NCBI RefSeq assembly: GCF_030733265.1
Contig: NZ_JASHJI010000022.1
Coordinates: forward strand, 1 to 64,000
Reading direction: 5' to 3'
DNA: 64,000 bases
Source: Roseibium sp. MMSF_3412
GTDB lineage: Bacteria > Pseudomonadota > Alphaproteobacteria > Rhizobiales > Stappiaceae
The notes below the pieces were generated by a model. The model searched no databases and was not told where the DNA came from. It saw nothing but the letters and a program-made list of their open reading frames with translations. The first letter of the stretch is position 1; every line of letters begins with the position of its first letter. The position numbers and the translations under genes are program-made. Shown here piece after piece: positions 26,075 to 34,355 of the stretch.

Positions 26075-26342
26075 TAGGTGATGGACTCATCAATGAGGCC
26101 GAAATGGTTTGAGGTGGCTTGCTTCTCCTCAAGGAGCGGAAGCGCGGGAAATGTGGTTCATTTTCAAGCCTTTCGCAACGCGGAGGAGGCGCAAGCCGGT
26201 CAAATCCGAAGGACATGGAAATGGCTTCACCCCGCGGCGCCAGCGTGCTTGACCGGGCAGGAAGCCCGTTCCGCGCACCCTTCCTGACGGGATTTCGCCA
26301 TTTCGCATGCCATTTCAGTCTCATTGATGAGTCCATCACCTA
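26075..26342. mobile_element. MITE-like element with 33-bp terminal inverted repeats
   Basis: The left end, 26075-26107, and the right end, 26310-26342, are inverted copies that match at 31 of 33 positions; the outer 23 bases (TAGGTGATGGACTCATCAA and onward) are identical. If the outermost TA is the duplicated target, the core is 264 bases starting GGTGATGGAC. TA duplication is typical of IS630/Tc1-mariner elements, so this may be a deletion derivative moved in trans. Short frames starting at both ends (MMDSSMR-) have no ribosome site and no domain, so I regard them as non-genes. It separates the YgjP-like gene from a secreted-protein gene, ending 25 bases before the latter's start. Confidence 0.8.
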
Positions 26343-26367
26343 GCGTTACGATGCTCAGGAGGCCGAT

Positions 26368-26802
26368 ATGCGAATTTTCTCAAAAGCTGTGAAAGCCGCC
26401 TCTGCCGCTGTCTTTCTGTCGGCGCTCGCAATGCCGATGGCCGGTACGGCTTTGGCGGACAGTTGCTGGAACCACAATGGATCCATCATGAGGCTTCAGG
26501 CGCAGGGCAATCAGCGCTGGCTTTCCTATGAAATTCCCCGCGACGTTCTGAGGGTAGCCGGGGTGCAGCGCGGGACACTTCTTTTCAACGGCGTCAAGAA
26601 CGGCAACTGGTATTCGGGAACGGCACGCGTTTTCTCAAAATACTGCCCCGGCTCGCCGCTGGAATACTACGTTGAAGGCCCGGTACGGGGTGACCAGTTG
26701 CAGGTTACGGTCACCGGAACGAGGGAAGTCTATAACCAGTGCCGGCCGACCGGCCGGGTGAAGACGGATACGCTCGTTTTCACCTTCAGCCACGACTGCT
26801 GA
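26368..26802 (+). CDS. Small secreted protein of unknown function
   Basis: 144 aa, start preceded by AGGAGG with ideal spacing. A clear signal peptide ends near ALA-D (about residue 31), leaving about 113 residues. The mature part has four Cys (SCWNHN, KYCPGS, QCRPTG and a terminal HDC) suited to two disulfides, and looks beta-rich. It resembles small periplasmic beta proteins of rhizobia, but I recognise no family. A MITE-like element sits just upstream and may have displaced or supplied its promoter. Confidence 0.75.
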   Translation: MRIFSKAVKAASAAVFLSALAMPMAGTALADSCWNHNGSIMRLQAQGNQRWLSYEIPRDVLRVAGVQRGTLLFNGVKNGNWYSGTARVFSKYCPGSPLEYYVEGPVRGDQLQVTVTGTREVYNQCRPTGRVKTDTLVFTFSHDC

Positions 26803-26886
26803 AACCCGATACCATCCCGTTACCAGAAGCTGCAACCGCTCGGCAATTTTCGAACACTATGAGCGCTATTGAATCTGCCTGAGGCT

Positions 26887-29169
26887 CTAACCGCCGCCGA
26901 AGATATTGCGCAGCAGACCGAGCGGTCCGCGCCGTTCGTCGTTGCCGCCGCCTGCCCCGCCATCACCACCGCCGATGGAACCAGGCGGAATCGGATGCCG
27001 CCCGGAGCTGACTGCATTGCGCGGCTGGCCCTGTTCCTGCGGCTTGCGCGGTGCTGCCACGCTGACGGGCAGGTTCGGTACACCCGGAAGATCCGCAACC
27101 GGCAGGCCGTTGTGGGCAACGTCCATTACCGCTTTCCAGGTCGCGGCGGGCAGGCTCCCCCCGGTCGCTTTCTTCGTCGGTGAATTGTCGTCGTTGCCGA
27201 ACCAAACGGCGGTGGTCAGGTTGCCGGTATAGCCGATGAACCAGGCGTCTCGGAAATCCTGGCTTGTTCCGGTCTTGCCTCCCGCAGGGCGTCCGCTGTC
27301 GAGCCGCGCCTTGCGTCCGGTCCCGGTCAGCAGGGTTTCGGACATCATCAGGTTCATGTTGCCGACATCGCGCCGCTGAACCACACGCCCGCGGCCATCG
27401 CCGGATCTGGAGTAGAGCGTCTTCCCGTCTACGGTCTTGATCCGCCGGATGATATGCGGAAGGACGCCATAGCCGCCATTGGAGAACGGCACGTAGGCGG
27501 ACGCAATCTCGAGCGGGGTGACCTCGGAGGTTCCCAGCGCCAGCGACAGGTTCTTGTTGAGATCTGACGTGACGCCGAGGCGTTTCGCCGTGCTCGCGAC
27601 CGTCCCGGCACCGACCTCGTGTGCCAGTCTCGCAGCAACCGTGTTGATCGACAGGCTCAGCGATCTGGTTAGCGTCACCGGACCATAGTGTTCCTTGGTG
27701 TAGTTCTTGGGGGACCAGCCGCTGATGGTGATCGGCTGATCCTGCCGCACGGTTTGCGGTGTCATGCCGTTTTCAAGTGCCGCCAGGTAGACGAAAGGCT
27801 TGAACGCCGATCCGGGCTGCCGCTTGGCATAAGCCGCACGGTTGAACTGGCTCTTCGCGTAATCCGCGCCACCGACCATAGCCTTGATCGCACCTGCCGT
27901 GTCGAGGGTCACGATCGCACCCTGGGAGACGCCAAGCTTTTGCCGGTTTTCCGCAAGCGCCGATCGCAGCGCGCCCTCGGCGGCCTGCTGCATGGATGCA
28001 TCGATCGTCGTGTCGACAATGATGTCGCCCTCGATGGAGCCAACGAAGTGCGGCAGCACATCCATGACATAGTCGGCGACATAGTTTTCGCTGGCAGTGG
28101 TATGCCGCCGGATCGCTTTTGCCGGCGCGGCAATGGCGGTTTTCGCTTCGTTCGAGCTGATATAGCCTTCCTCGTGCATCGCGGCCAGCACCAGCTGCGC
28201 CCGGTCCTCGGCAAGGTCCGGATTGCGGGCCGGCGAATACCGGGACGGGGCTTTCAGCAAACCGGCGATGGTGGCCGCTTCCGCGACCGTCATGAGACGC
28301 GCGGATTTGCCGAAATAGCGGCGTGCCGCCGCATCGACGCCATAGGCACCCGACCCGAGATAGACCCGGTTCAGATACATTTCCAGGATTTCGTCCTTGG
28401 AATATTCCGCCTCCAGCCAGAAGGCGAGCACCAGTTCCTGGATCTTCCGCTTTATCGTTCGGTCCGGTTCCAGAAACAGGTTTTTCGCGAGTTGCTGTGT
28501 CAGCGTCGAGCCGCCCTGCGAAACGCGGCCGGACGTGAAATTGGTATAGGCCGCCCGCATGAGACCGATCGGATCGACCCCGAAATGCGAGCGGAAACGC
28601 CGGTCCTCAATGGCGATGACGGCATTTGGCAGATAGGGTGGCAACTGTTCCAGACGCACGGCTTCGCCGCCCGTGTCGCCACGGTTGGCGAGCAGGTCGC
28701 CGTTGAGCGCGACGATCTTGACGTTGGGCGGACGCACGGGAACCTGCCATTCGGACGTCGGCGGCAGGTAGGCGGCGTAGTATCCGATCACACAGACCAC
28801 GCCGATCACGCACCAGATCCCCGCGACGGCACTCCAGTAGACGCTTCGCTTGAAGATCCGGCCGACGACGGCGGGAATTCTGATCCTTGACGTGCGTTTC
28901 CGGCTGCGCCGCTTTGCGCCGGATCTCCCGCCGCGGCGTTTGCCTGTGCTGCCCCGGGATTTGCCGCTCTGGGATTTTGCGGGCTTCTTGGGACCGGTCT
29001 TTTTGCGGGTCGTGGATCCTGACTTGCGGCCTTTCGATTTGGGGCCGGATTTCGACGAGGGCGCAGCAGTGCGGTCCTGCGGTCCAAGGCGCAGGTCAAG
29101 CAGACTGCTGCTGCTATCTTCCCCGAATGTCGGTTCAATCCTTGGCTGGCGTTTCGCCCGCGATGCCAT
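26887..29169 (-). CDS. Class A penicillin-binding protein (bifunctional peptidoglycan synthase, PBP1 type)
   Basis: 760 aa. A very basic cytoplasmic N terminus (about 1-108, rich in Lys, Arg, Ser, Gly) precedes one TM (about 111-131). The GT51 glycosyltransferase domain has catalytic Glu 188 in IAIEDRRFRSHFG, then GGSTLTQQLAKN and the KIQELVLAFWLE motif. The transpeptidase has S454-x-x-K457 (GSAFKPF), S507-x-N509 and K632-T-G. The C-terminal tail is Pro/Gly-rich and disordered, containing PPGSIGGG at about 728-735. It polymerises glycan strands and crosslinks stem peptides. Length and architecture fit the short PBP1A/1C-like group of alphaproteobacteria. Confidence 0.93.
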   Translation of the reverse strand: MASRAKRQPRIEPTFGEDSSSSLLDLRLGPQDRTAAPSSKSGPKSKGRKSGSTTRKKTGPKKPAKSQSGKSRGSTGKRRGGRSGAKRRSRKRTSRIRIPAVVGRIFKRSVYWSAVAGIWCVIGVVCVIGYYAAYLPPTSEWQVPVRPPNVKIVALNGDLLANRGDTGGEAVRLEQLPPYLPNAVIAIEDRRFRSHFGVDPIGLMRAAYTNFTSGRVSQGGSTLTQQLAKNLFLEPDRTIKRKIQELVLAFWLEAEYSKDEILEMYLNRVYLGSGAYGVDAAARRYFGKSARLMTVAEAATIAGLLKAPSRYSPARNPDLAEDRAQLVLAAMHEEGYISSNEAKTAIAAPAKAIRRHTTASENYVADYVMDVLPHFVGSIEGDIIVDTTIDASMQQAAEGALRSALAENRQKLGVSQGAIVTLDTAGAIKAMVGGADYAKSQFNRAAYAKRQPGSAFKPFVYLAALENGMTPQTVRQDQPITISGWSPKNYTKEHYGPVTLTRSLSLSINTVAARLAHEVGAGTVASTAKRLGVTSDLNKNLSLALGTSEVTPLEIASAYVPFSNGGYGVLPHIIRRIKTVDGKTLYSRSGDGRGRVVQRRDVGNMNLMMSETLLTGTGRKARLDSGRPAGGKTGTSQDFRDAWFIGYTGNLTTAVWFGNDDNSPTKKATGGSLPAATWKAVMDVAHNGLPVADLPGVPNLPVSVAAPRKPQEQGQPRNAVSSGRHPIPPGSIGGGDGGAGGGNDERRGPLGLLRNIFGGG

Positions 29170-29318
29170 TGATCATCCGTCCCGTCGTCAGTTCCGGCAC
29201 GCGCCGGCTTCCCCCGGGATGATCTTAAATTGCGGCAATTTAAGGGGGCGTTAAGGCTTGGCGCAGGACATCCGAAGCATGTCCTGGCGAATATCTTCCC
29301 CGCGCGGACCGGGAATCG

Positions 29319-30263
29319 TCAGCTGTATCGGCTGGCATCCGCACCGTAATAGTTCACGTAACGCGTGTTGAGATGCGTCACAGGCACGATGATGAGAACG
29401 TCCGTCGTGCCGAACTGATTATCGACGACCGCGCCATCTCCGATGAAAGCGCCAAGGCGCAGATAACCCTTCACCAGTGGCGGCAACGCGCGGAGCGCGG
29501 CCTTCGGGTCCACCTCGTCGGCGGGCATGCGGTTCATTTCGACATAGCGGTCGGCCACGGCCCGGACGCGCCACTCTTCGGGTGCCCGCGCATTGTGGTG
29601 CAGGAAGGAGAGCCGTTCTGCCAGGGCGTCGGGGCTGGTGCCTTCAATCGAAGCACAGCCGAGCAAGACATCAATCTTGTGGCGCAGAACATAGGACCAT
29701 ATTCCGTGCCAGAGCAGTTCGACCGTCTTCTTGTTCCGGTACGGTTTGAGCACGCAGGAGCGTCCCAGTTCCAGAAAGCGCTTGTCCGGATTGGCGTCGA
29801 CAAGTTTCTGTATTTCAAATTCACCCGCCGTATAGAACCCGTTGTGCTGATCGGCGACTTCCTGGCGCAGAAGGCGGTAGGTTCCAACGATCTCCGGCTT
29901 CAGCCGGCCGAGCTTGTTTCGCTTCAGGGAAGCATGATCGACGACGAGCAGATGATCGCAATAGGCATCGAATGGATCCGCATCGCGGCGCGTTGCAAGT
30001 GTATTGGCATCCGCGATCGCCGACATTTCCTCGTAAAAGACATCGTAGCGCAGCCGTTGGGCTTTCCTGACTTCCTTGAAGTTCCGGGCCAGCCGCACCT
30101 CAAGCGATCCGATGCGCCCAAGGGTATCGCCCGATTTGACCGGCGTTCGGTGCGGATGCGACGGCCAGGTGGTGCCGGCGGTTGCATTGCCGCTGCGAAA
30201 TCCGGGCGTGAACCTGCGAACAAGCTTCCTTGGAGAAAACAGTCCCTGCCGCATTATGGACAT
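29319..30263 (-). CDS. olsB: L-ornithine N-alpha-acyltransferase (OlsB)
   Basis: 314 aa from the ATG preceded by GAGGGTGGA; a start five codons upstream is also open. OlsB moves a 3-hydroxyacyl chain from ACP to ornithine, the first step in ornithine lipid synthesis. Family features: RLRYDVFYEEM, FDAYCDHLLVVD, VGTYRLLRQEVA, FLELGRSCVLKPYRNKKTVELLW and LLGCASIEGTSPD, a GNAT-like fold related to autoinducer synthases. OlsA, the partner O-acyltransferase, is not in the window. Ornithine is also produced and consumed by the rocF-ocd locus at 1.6-3.7 kb. Confidence 0.9.
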   Translation of the reverse strand: MSIMRQGLFSPRKLVRRFTPGFRSGNATAGTTWPSHPHRTPVKSGDTLGRIGSLEVRLARNFKEVRKAQRLRYDVFYEEMSAIADANTLATRRDADPFDAYCDHLLVVDHASLKRNKLGRLKPEIVGTYRLLRQEVADQHNGFYTAGEFEIQKLVDANPDKRFLELGRSCVLKPYRNKKTVELLWHGIWSYVLRHKIDVLLGCASIEGTSPDALAERLSFLHHNARAPEEWRVRAVADRYVEMNRMPADEVDPKAALRALPPLVKGYLRLGAFIGDGAVVDNQFGTTDVLIIVPVTHLNTRYVNYYGADASRYS

Positions 30264-30548
30264 TCCACCCTCTTGCATTCCGTTCTGGCACGTAAGGAGA
30301 AGTTCCAGGCAGAAGCCTGTCTCCCCTTGTTTTTACCTTTGCCGGAGCGCAGGCCCCGTGAGCGTCTGGCACGCATTGACCTCGCCGTAGAGCATACTAA
30401 TCCGACAACTGCATGACATTCGGGTTTTTCCGTTAGGCCCTGTCAATACAGCTTAGCTCAATCCTGTTTTTTTGTGAAATTGCGCACGGCATGCACACGA
30501 TTGACCCGGGTCTCGAAACGGACGCCGATCAGATCGGGGCGCCGTGCA

Positions 30549-32951
30549 TCAGTCGCGATTGATCGACACCAGCGCGTCGGAGATTGATTCGACCGTAAGC
30601 GGTTTGGTCAGATATCCGGCGGCACCGGCTTTTGCGGCCTTGTCGCGGGCGTCCTGCATGACGTCTGCGGTTACCATCAGGATCGGCACCGGTTTTTGTC
30701 CGTGAATGTGTTCATTTGCACGAATTTGCCGGATGGCTTCGAAACCGTCCACACCCGGCATGTGCAGATCCATCAGGATTGCGTCGAACCTTTCTTTCGA
30801 GGCCTCCTCGACGGCTTTTTCACCGTCCACGACCATGATCGGGATATGTCCGAGCTTGCGCAGCAGCGCTTCGCTCAGAAGGCGGTTGATGTCATTGTCC
30901 TCCGCAACGAGCAGCCGGAGCGGACGGGCCGGAGCATTGAAGTTTCGAATTGCCGTGTGCTCGTCCACCGTTTCGGCGCTGGCATCCCAGGCGAAATCAT
31001 CCGTCTTGCCGGTCAGAAGACCGGAAAGGATATGGATCAGCGTTTCGATCCGGACGGGCCGGATCAGGTAAGCGGCGTAGCCGGCGGAGCGCAGCTGGAC
31101 CAGCCGGTCGCGCTCGGGTGGCGAGATCAGAACGATGGCAGGTGCCTCGCACCCGGTCAGGCGGGCGGACGCCAGCCAGCCGCCCGCATCCGATACCGCC
31201 GAGTTGTCGACAATGATGAGATCCGCGCCGGACAGTGTCTGTTCCAGATCGATGCTGCCGGGCACTTCAACGGTGACGTTGGCCTGGTGAAGCTCAAGCC
31301 GCCTTGCCAGCAGCGGGCATTCGATCCGGCTGCCGCTGACAAAGACGATCTTCTTGCCCTTGAGGCTGTCGAGCCGCGGATCCGTTTCGGCCGTGAGATC
31401 TTCAGGGATCGGCAGGGACACCTTGAAATGTCCGCCGCCCCAGCCGGAAGGCCGCGCGGTGATCGCGCCGCCCATCAGGCCTGCAAGCCGCTGCGCGATG
31501 GCAAGGCCAAGGCCGGTTCCGCCGAATTTCCGCGCGGGGCCGTGATCAACCTGTTCGAATTCCTGGAAGATGCGCTCCGCCTCGGCGGCGTTGAACCCGA
31601 TCCCGGTGTCGTGCACGTCAATATCCAGGAAGGTTGAACCGGGGCCATCGCTCCGACCGGTCACCTCGACGGATATACCGCCCTCATCCGTGAATTTGAT
31701 GCCGTTTCCGATCAGGTTGAACAGGATCTGACGAACCCTCGTCGCGTCAAGCGTCACGGTCTCCGGCAGGCGCGGATCCAGCATCGTGCCGATCTCAAGA
31801 CCTTTTGCATGCGCTTTTGGCGCCAGCAGTTCAACGACGCTCTCCGACAGGGTGCCGACCTTGACGGGTGCATTCTGGATTTCCAGCTTGCCCGCCTCGA
31901 CCTTGGAAAAATCAAGCACTTCATCAATCAGGAGAAGCAGGGTTTCGCCTGACGTTTCGAGCGCTTCGATATAGGCGGACTGCTCCTTTGTCAGGCGCGT
32001 GTCCCTGAGCAGAGAGGCCATGCCGAGTATGCCGTTGAGGGGGGTGCGGATCTCGTGGCTGACCGTTGCAAGGAAGCGTGACTTGGCCTCGTTCGAGTTT
32101 TCCGCCGAATGGCGCGCGGCCAGCAGTTCCTCCTCGATCAGCCGCCGCTCGGTGACGTCGCGCAAGACTGTCTGAACCAGCTGCCGGTCGGTGGCCGTGT
32201 CGCGGACCGGGATATCGATCCGTGAAAACCAGCGCGGCCCCTGGGCGGTGTGAATATGGAGATCCTGAAAGGTCGTTCTTCCCGAGAGGTTCAACTCCGA
32301 CGGCGCCTGTGTCTGGACCCCGTCCGCGTCGACCAGTGGCAGCTTCATGGCGTTGCCTGGGACCAGGTCGTGCATGTTTCCAAACACATCTTCTGCGGCG
32401 GAATTGACATACTGGATGACACCGTCGGCATCGCGCCGCACGACGACGTCACCGAGCGTTGCGAGGATGCTTGCGTGCCTTTCGTCGGATTCCCCCAACT
32501 CCCAGGCCTTGTCTTCGAGTTCCTCGATCCGCGCCATCAAACGTCTGATCTTGGCGTCTTTCGACTGGATCGCCTCGACGGACCGGTGCATGTCGTCGGC
32601 AAACATGCGCCAGACTGCCAGTCCGCCTGCAAAGAAGGCAAGGCCGACGCCCAGAAACCGTGTGATGCCATCGCCCGCGACCAGGAAAAGCGCTGCTCCC
32701 AATCCCAGGACGAGACCGGCAACAGCCAGGTGCTGAAGCGCTTTCCGGGGTGCTGAAACGGGTTTGTCGGTCGCGCGGCGGCCCGGTCCGACATCGGGCT
32801 CGGAAACATCCACAGGCACGCCAACGTCGCCCGGCATCGGCTTGATCTCGTCCGCGGCCAAGCTTTGTGTGGCAGAAACGTGAGGGTTCGCCTCAGTTTC
32901 CCGGCTGCCGGTTTCAGGGCTCTTGATCTTGTTGCCGTTGTGACGTGCCAA
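30549..32951 (-). CDS. Hybrid sensor histidine kinase with PAS, kinase, degenerate receiver and C-terminal receiver
   Basis: 800 aa with TTG start; ATG at codon 39 is the alternative. A polar N terminus leads to two TMs (about 73-93, 98-117) with almost no periplasmic loop, so it probably senses membrane or cytoplasmic signals. A short coiled coil (about 122-150) and PAS (about 158-270) follow. HisKA has His 299 in SHEIRTPLNG; HATPase boxes are NLIGNGIKF, DTGIGF and KFGGTGLGLAI. A receiver-like fold without the phospho-Asp (about 540-650) precedes a complete receiver with Asp 728 in LMDLHMPGVDG. It may feed an HPt protein encoded elsewhere. No response regulator is adjacent. Confidence 0.92.
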   Translation of the reverse strand: MARHNGNKIKSPETGSRETEANPHVSATQSLAADEIKPMPGDVGVPVDVSEPDVGPGRRATDKPVSAPRKALQHLAVAGLVLGLGAALFLVAGDGITRFLGVGLAFFAGGLAVWRMFADDMHRSVEAIQSKDAKIRRLMARIEELEDKAWELGESDERHASILATLGDVVVRRDADGVIQYVNSAAEDVFGNMHDLVPGNAMKLPLVDADGVQTQAPSELNLSGRTTFQDLHIHTAQGPRWFSRIDIPVRDTATDRQLVQTVLRDVTERRLIEEELLAARHSAENSNEAKSRFLATVSHEIRTPLNGILGMASLLRDTRLTKEQSAYIEALETSGETLLLLIDEVLDFSKVEAGKLEIQNAPVKVGTLSESVVELLAPKAHAKGLEIGTMLDPRLPETVTLDATRVRQILFNLIGNGIKFTDEGGISVEVTGRSDGPGSTFLDIDVHDTGIGFNAAEAERIFQEFEQVDHGPARKFGGTGLGLAIAQRLAGLMGGAITARPSGWGGGHFKVSLPIPEDLTAETDPRLDSLKGKKIVFVSGSRIECPLLARRLELHQANVTVEVPGSIDLEQTLSGADLIIVDNSAVSDAGGWLASARLTGCEAPAIVLISPPERDRLVQLRSAGYAAYLIRPVRIETLIHILSGLLTGKTDDFAWDASAETVDEHTAIRNFNAPARPLRLLVAEDNDINRLLSEALLRKLGHIPIMVVDGEKAVEEASKERFDAILMDLHMPGVDGFEAIRQIRANEHIHGQKPVPILMVTADVMQDARDKAAKAGAAGYLTKPLTVESISDALVSINRD

Positions 32952-33103
32952 GGGGATGTCTCTCTTAGTGGGTCAATGCCCGAGAGAGTGCCGCTTAATC
33001 TTTTAGAAACCGTTTCACTGAGTGCGTGCTGTCGAGAATTGCGGCAAGCGGTGGATGCATGCGGTGTGTGTTTGGAAGGCGTGTCGCCTGCTGGTCTCGA
33101 CCA

Positions 33104-33149
33104 GAAAAGAAGGGTGCGCCTTGCCCTGCCGGATCATGCAGGGCAAGGC
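33104..33149 (-). terminator. Terminator of the glnD-murJ-trpS operon
   Basis: GCCTTGCCCTGC and GCAGGGCAAGGC form a perfect 12-bp stem with an eight-base loop starting seven bases after the trpS stop. On the minus strand it is followed by CACCCTTCTTTTCT, an interrupted T tract. Confidence 0.75.
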
Positions 33150-33155
33150 ATTGCT

Positions 33156-34235
33156 TTATCTGACGTCCAGGAAGCCGATGATCTTGCGAACGTCTTTCAG
33201 GACCGGTTCGGCGATGGCGGATGCTTTTTCGGCGCCCGTCTTCAGAACCGAATCGATCTGGGCCTTGTCATCCATCAGCCGCCGCATCTCATCCGTCATC
33301 GGCGACAGTTTGCCGACGGCAAGATCCGACAGGGCCGGCTTGAAGGTCGAGAACTGCTGTCCGCCGAAGTCCTTCAGGACATCTTCCTTGGAGCTGCCGT
33401 TGAGCGCCGCGAAAATCCCGACAAGATTGTCGGCTTCCGGGCGGTTCTCAAGACCGTCGACTTCGCTTGGCAGCGCGTCCGGATCCGTCTTGGCTTTCCG
33501 GACCTTCCGGGCGATCGTGTCGGCGTCGTCGGTCAGGTTGATGCGCGACAGGTCCGAGGGGTCCGATTTGGACATTTTCTTGGTGCCGTCGCGCAGCGAC
33601 ATGATCCGTGTTGCCGGCCCGGCAATCATCGGTTCGGTCAGCGGAAAATACAGCTGTTCGGGCAGCTCGGGAGACGGTGTCGGATTGGGAACGCCAATTC
33701 CGAGGTCCTTGATCCGGTCGCCGAAGTCGTTGTTGAACTTTGCGGCAATATCCCGTGTCAGTTCAAGATGCTGCTTCTGATCGTCGCCCACCGGGACATG
33801 CGTCGCACGATAGGCAAGGATGTCGGCCGCCATCAGGTTCGGGTAGGCGAACAGTCCGACGGACGCGTTTTCCTTGTTCTTTCCGGCCTTTTCCTTGAAC
33901 TGCGTCATCCGGTTGAGCCAGCCGATCCGCGCGACACAGTTGAAGATCCACGCGAGTTCGGCGTGTTCGCGCACCTGCGACTGGTTGAAGATGATCGATT
34001 TGTCCGGATCGATACCGGCGGCCATATAGGCTGCGGTCACTTCGCGCGTTGCGTTGCTGAGTTCTTCCGGGTCCGGAAATCCGGCCGTGATGGCGTGGGA
34101 ATCGACCACGCAGAATATCGTCGGCATCTGGTCCTGCAGGGGAACCCAGCGAGACACCGCTCCAAGATAATTGCCAAGGTGGAGGTTGCCGGTTGGCTGA
34201 ACGCCTGAAAAGACACGGGGCTGGAACGCCGTCAT
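33156..34235 (-). CDS. trpS: Tryptophanyl-tRNA synthetase
   Basis: 359 aa from ATG 34235, preceded by AAGGGA; 25 further upstream codons are open but not homologous-looking. Class I synthetase motifs are present: HIGH-type GNLHLGNYLG (about residues 15-24) and KMSKSDPSD (about 200). Charges tRNA-Trp. It lies at the end of a glnD-murJ-trpS co-directional run, an order common in rhizobia. Confidence 0.97.
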   Translation of the reverse strand: MTAFQPRVFSGVQPTGNLHLGNYLGAVSRWVPLQDQMPTIFCVVDSHAITAGFPDPEELSNATREVTAAYMAAGIDPDKSIIFNQSQVREHAELAWIFNCVARIGWLNRMTQFKEKAGKNKENASVGLFAYPNLMAADILAYRATHVPVGDDQKQHLELTRDIAAKFNNDFGDRIKDLGIGVPNPTPSPELPEQLYFPLTEPMIAGPATRIMSLRDGTKKMSKSDPSDLSRINLTDDADTIARKVRKAKTDPDALPSEVDGLENRPEADNLVGIFAALNGSSKEDVLKDFGGQQFSTFKPALSDLAVGKLSPMTDEMRRLMDDKAQIDSVLKTGAEKASAIAEPVLKDVRKIIGFLDVR

Positions 34236-34355
34236 TTTAAATCCCTTTATTGGTGCGGCCGGTTGGAAGGGCGCTGTGAAACTTTGGGCGCGCCGGGTGT
34301 AAGCCCGCAAAGCCGAGGATGCAAGCGGTATTGCATGGCAACCGCAGTTTGTTTG

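Noticed and set aside
25827..26343. Short frames starting MMDSSMR on both strands at the ends of the inverted-repeat element
   Set aside because: They start within the terminal inverted repeats and therefore mirror one another; no ribosome sites and no domain. One also runs antisense into the metallopeptidase gene. Treated as part of the MITE-like element.
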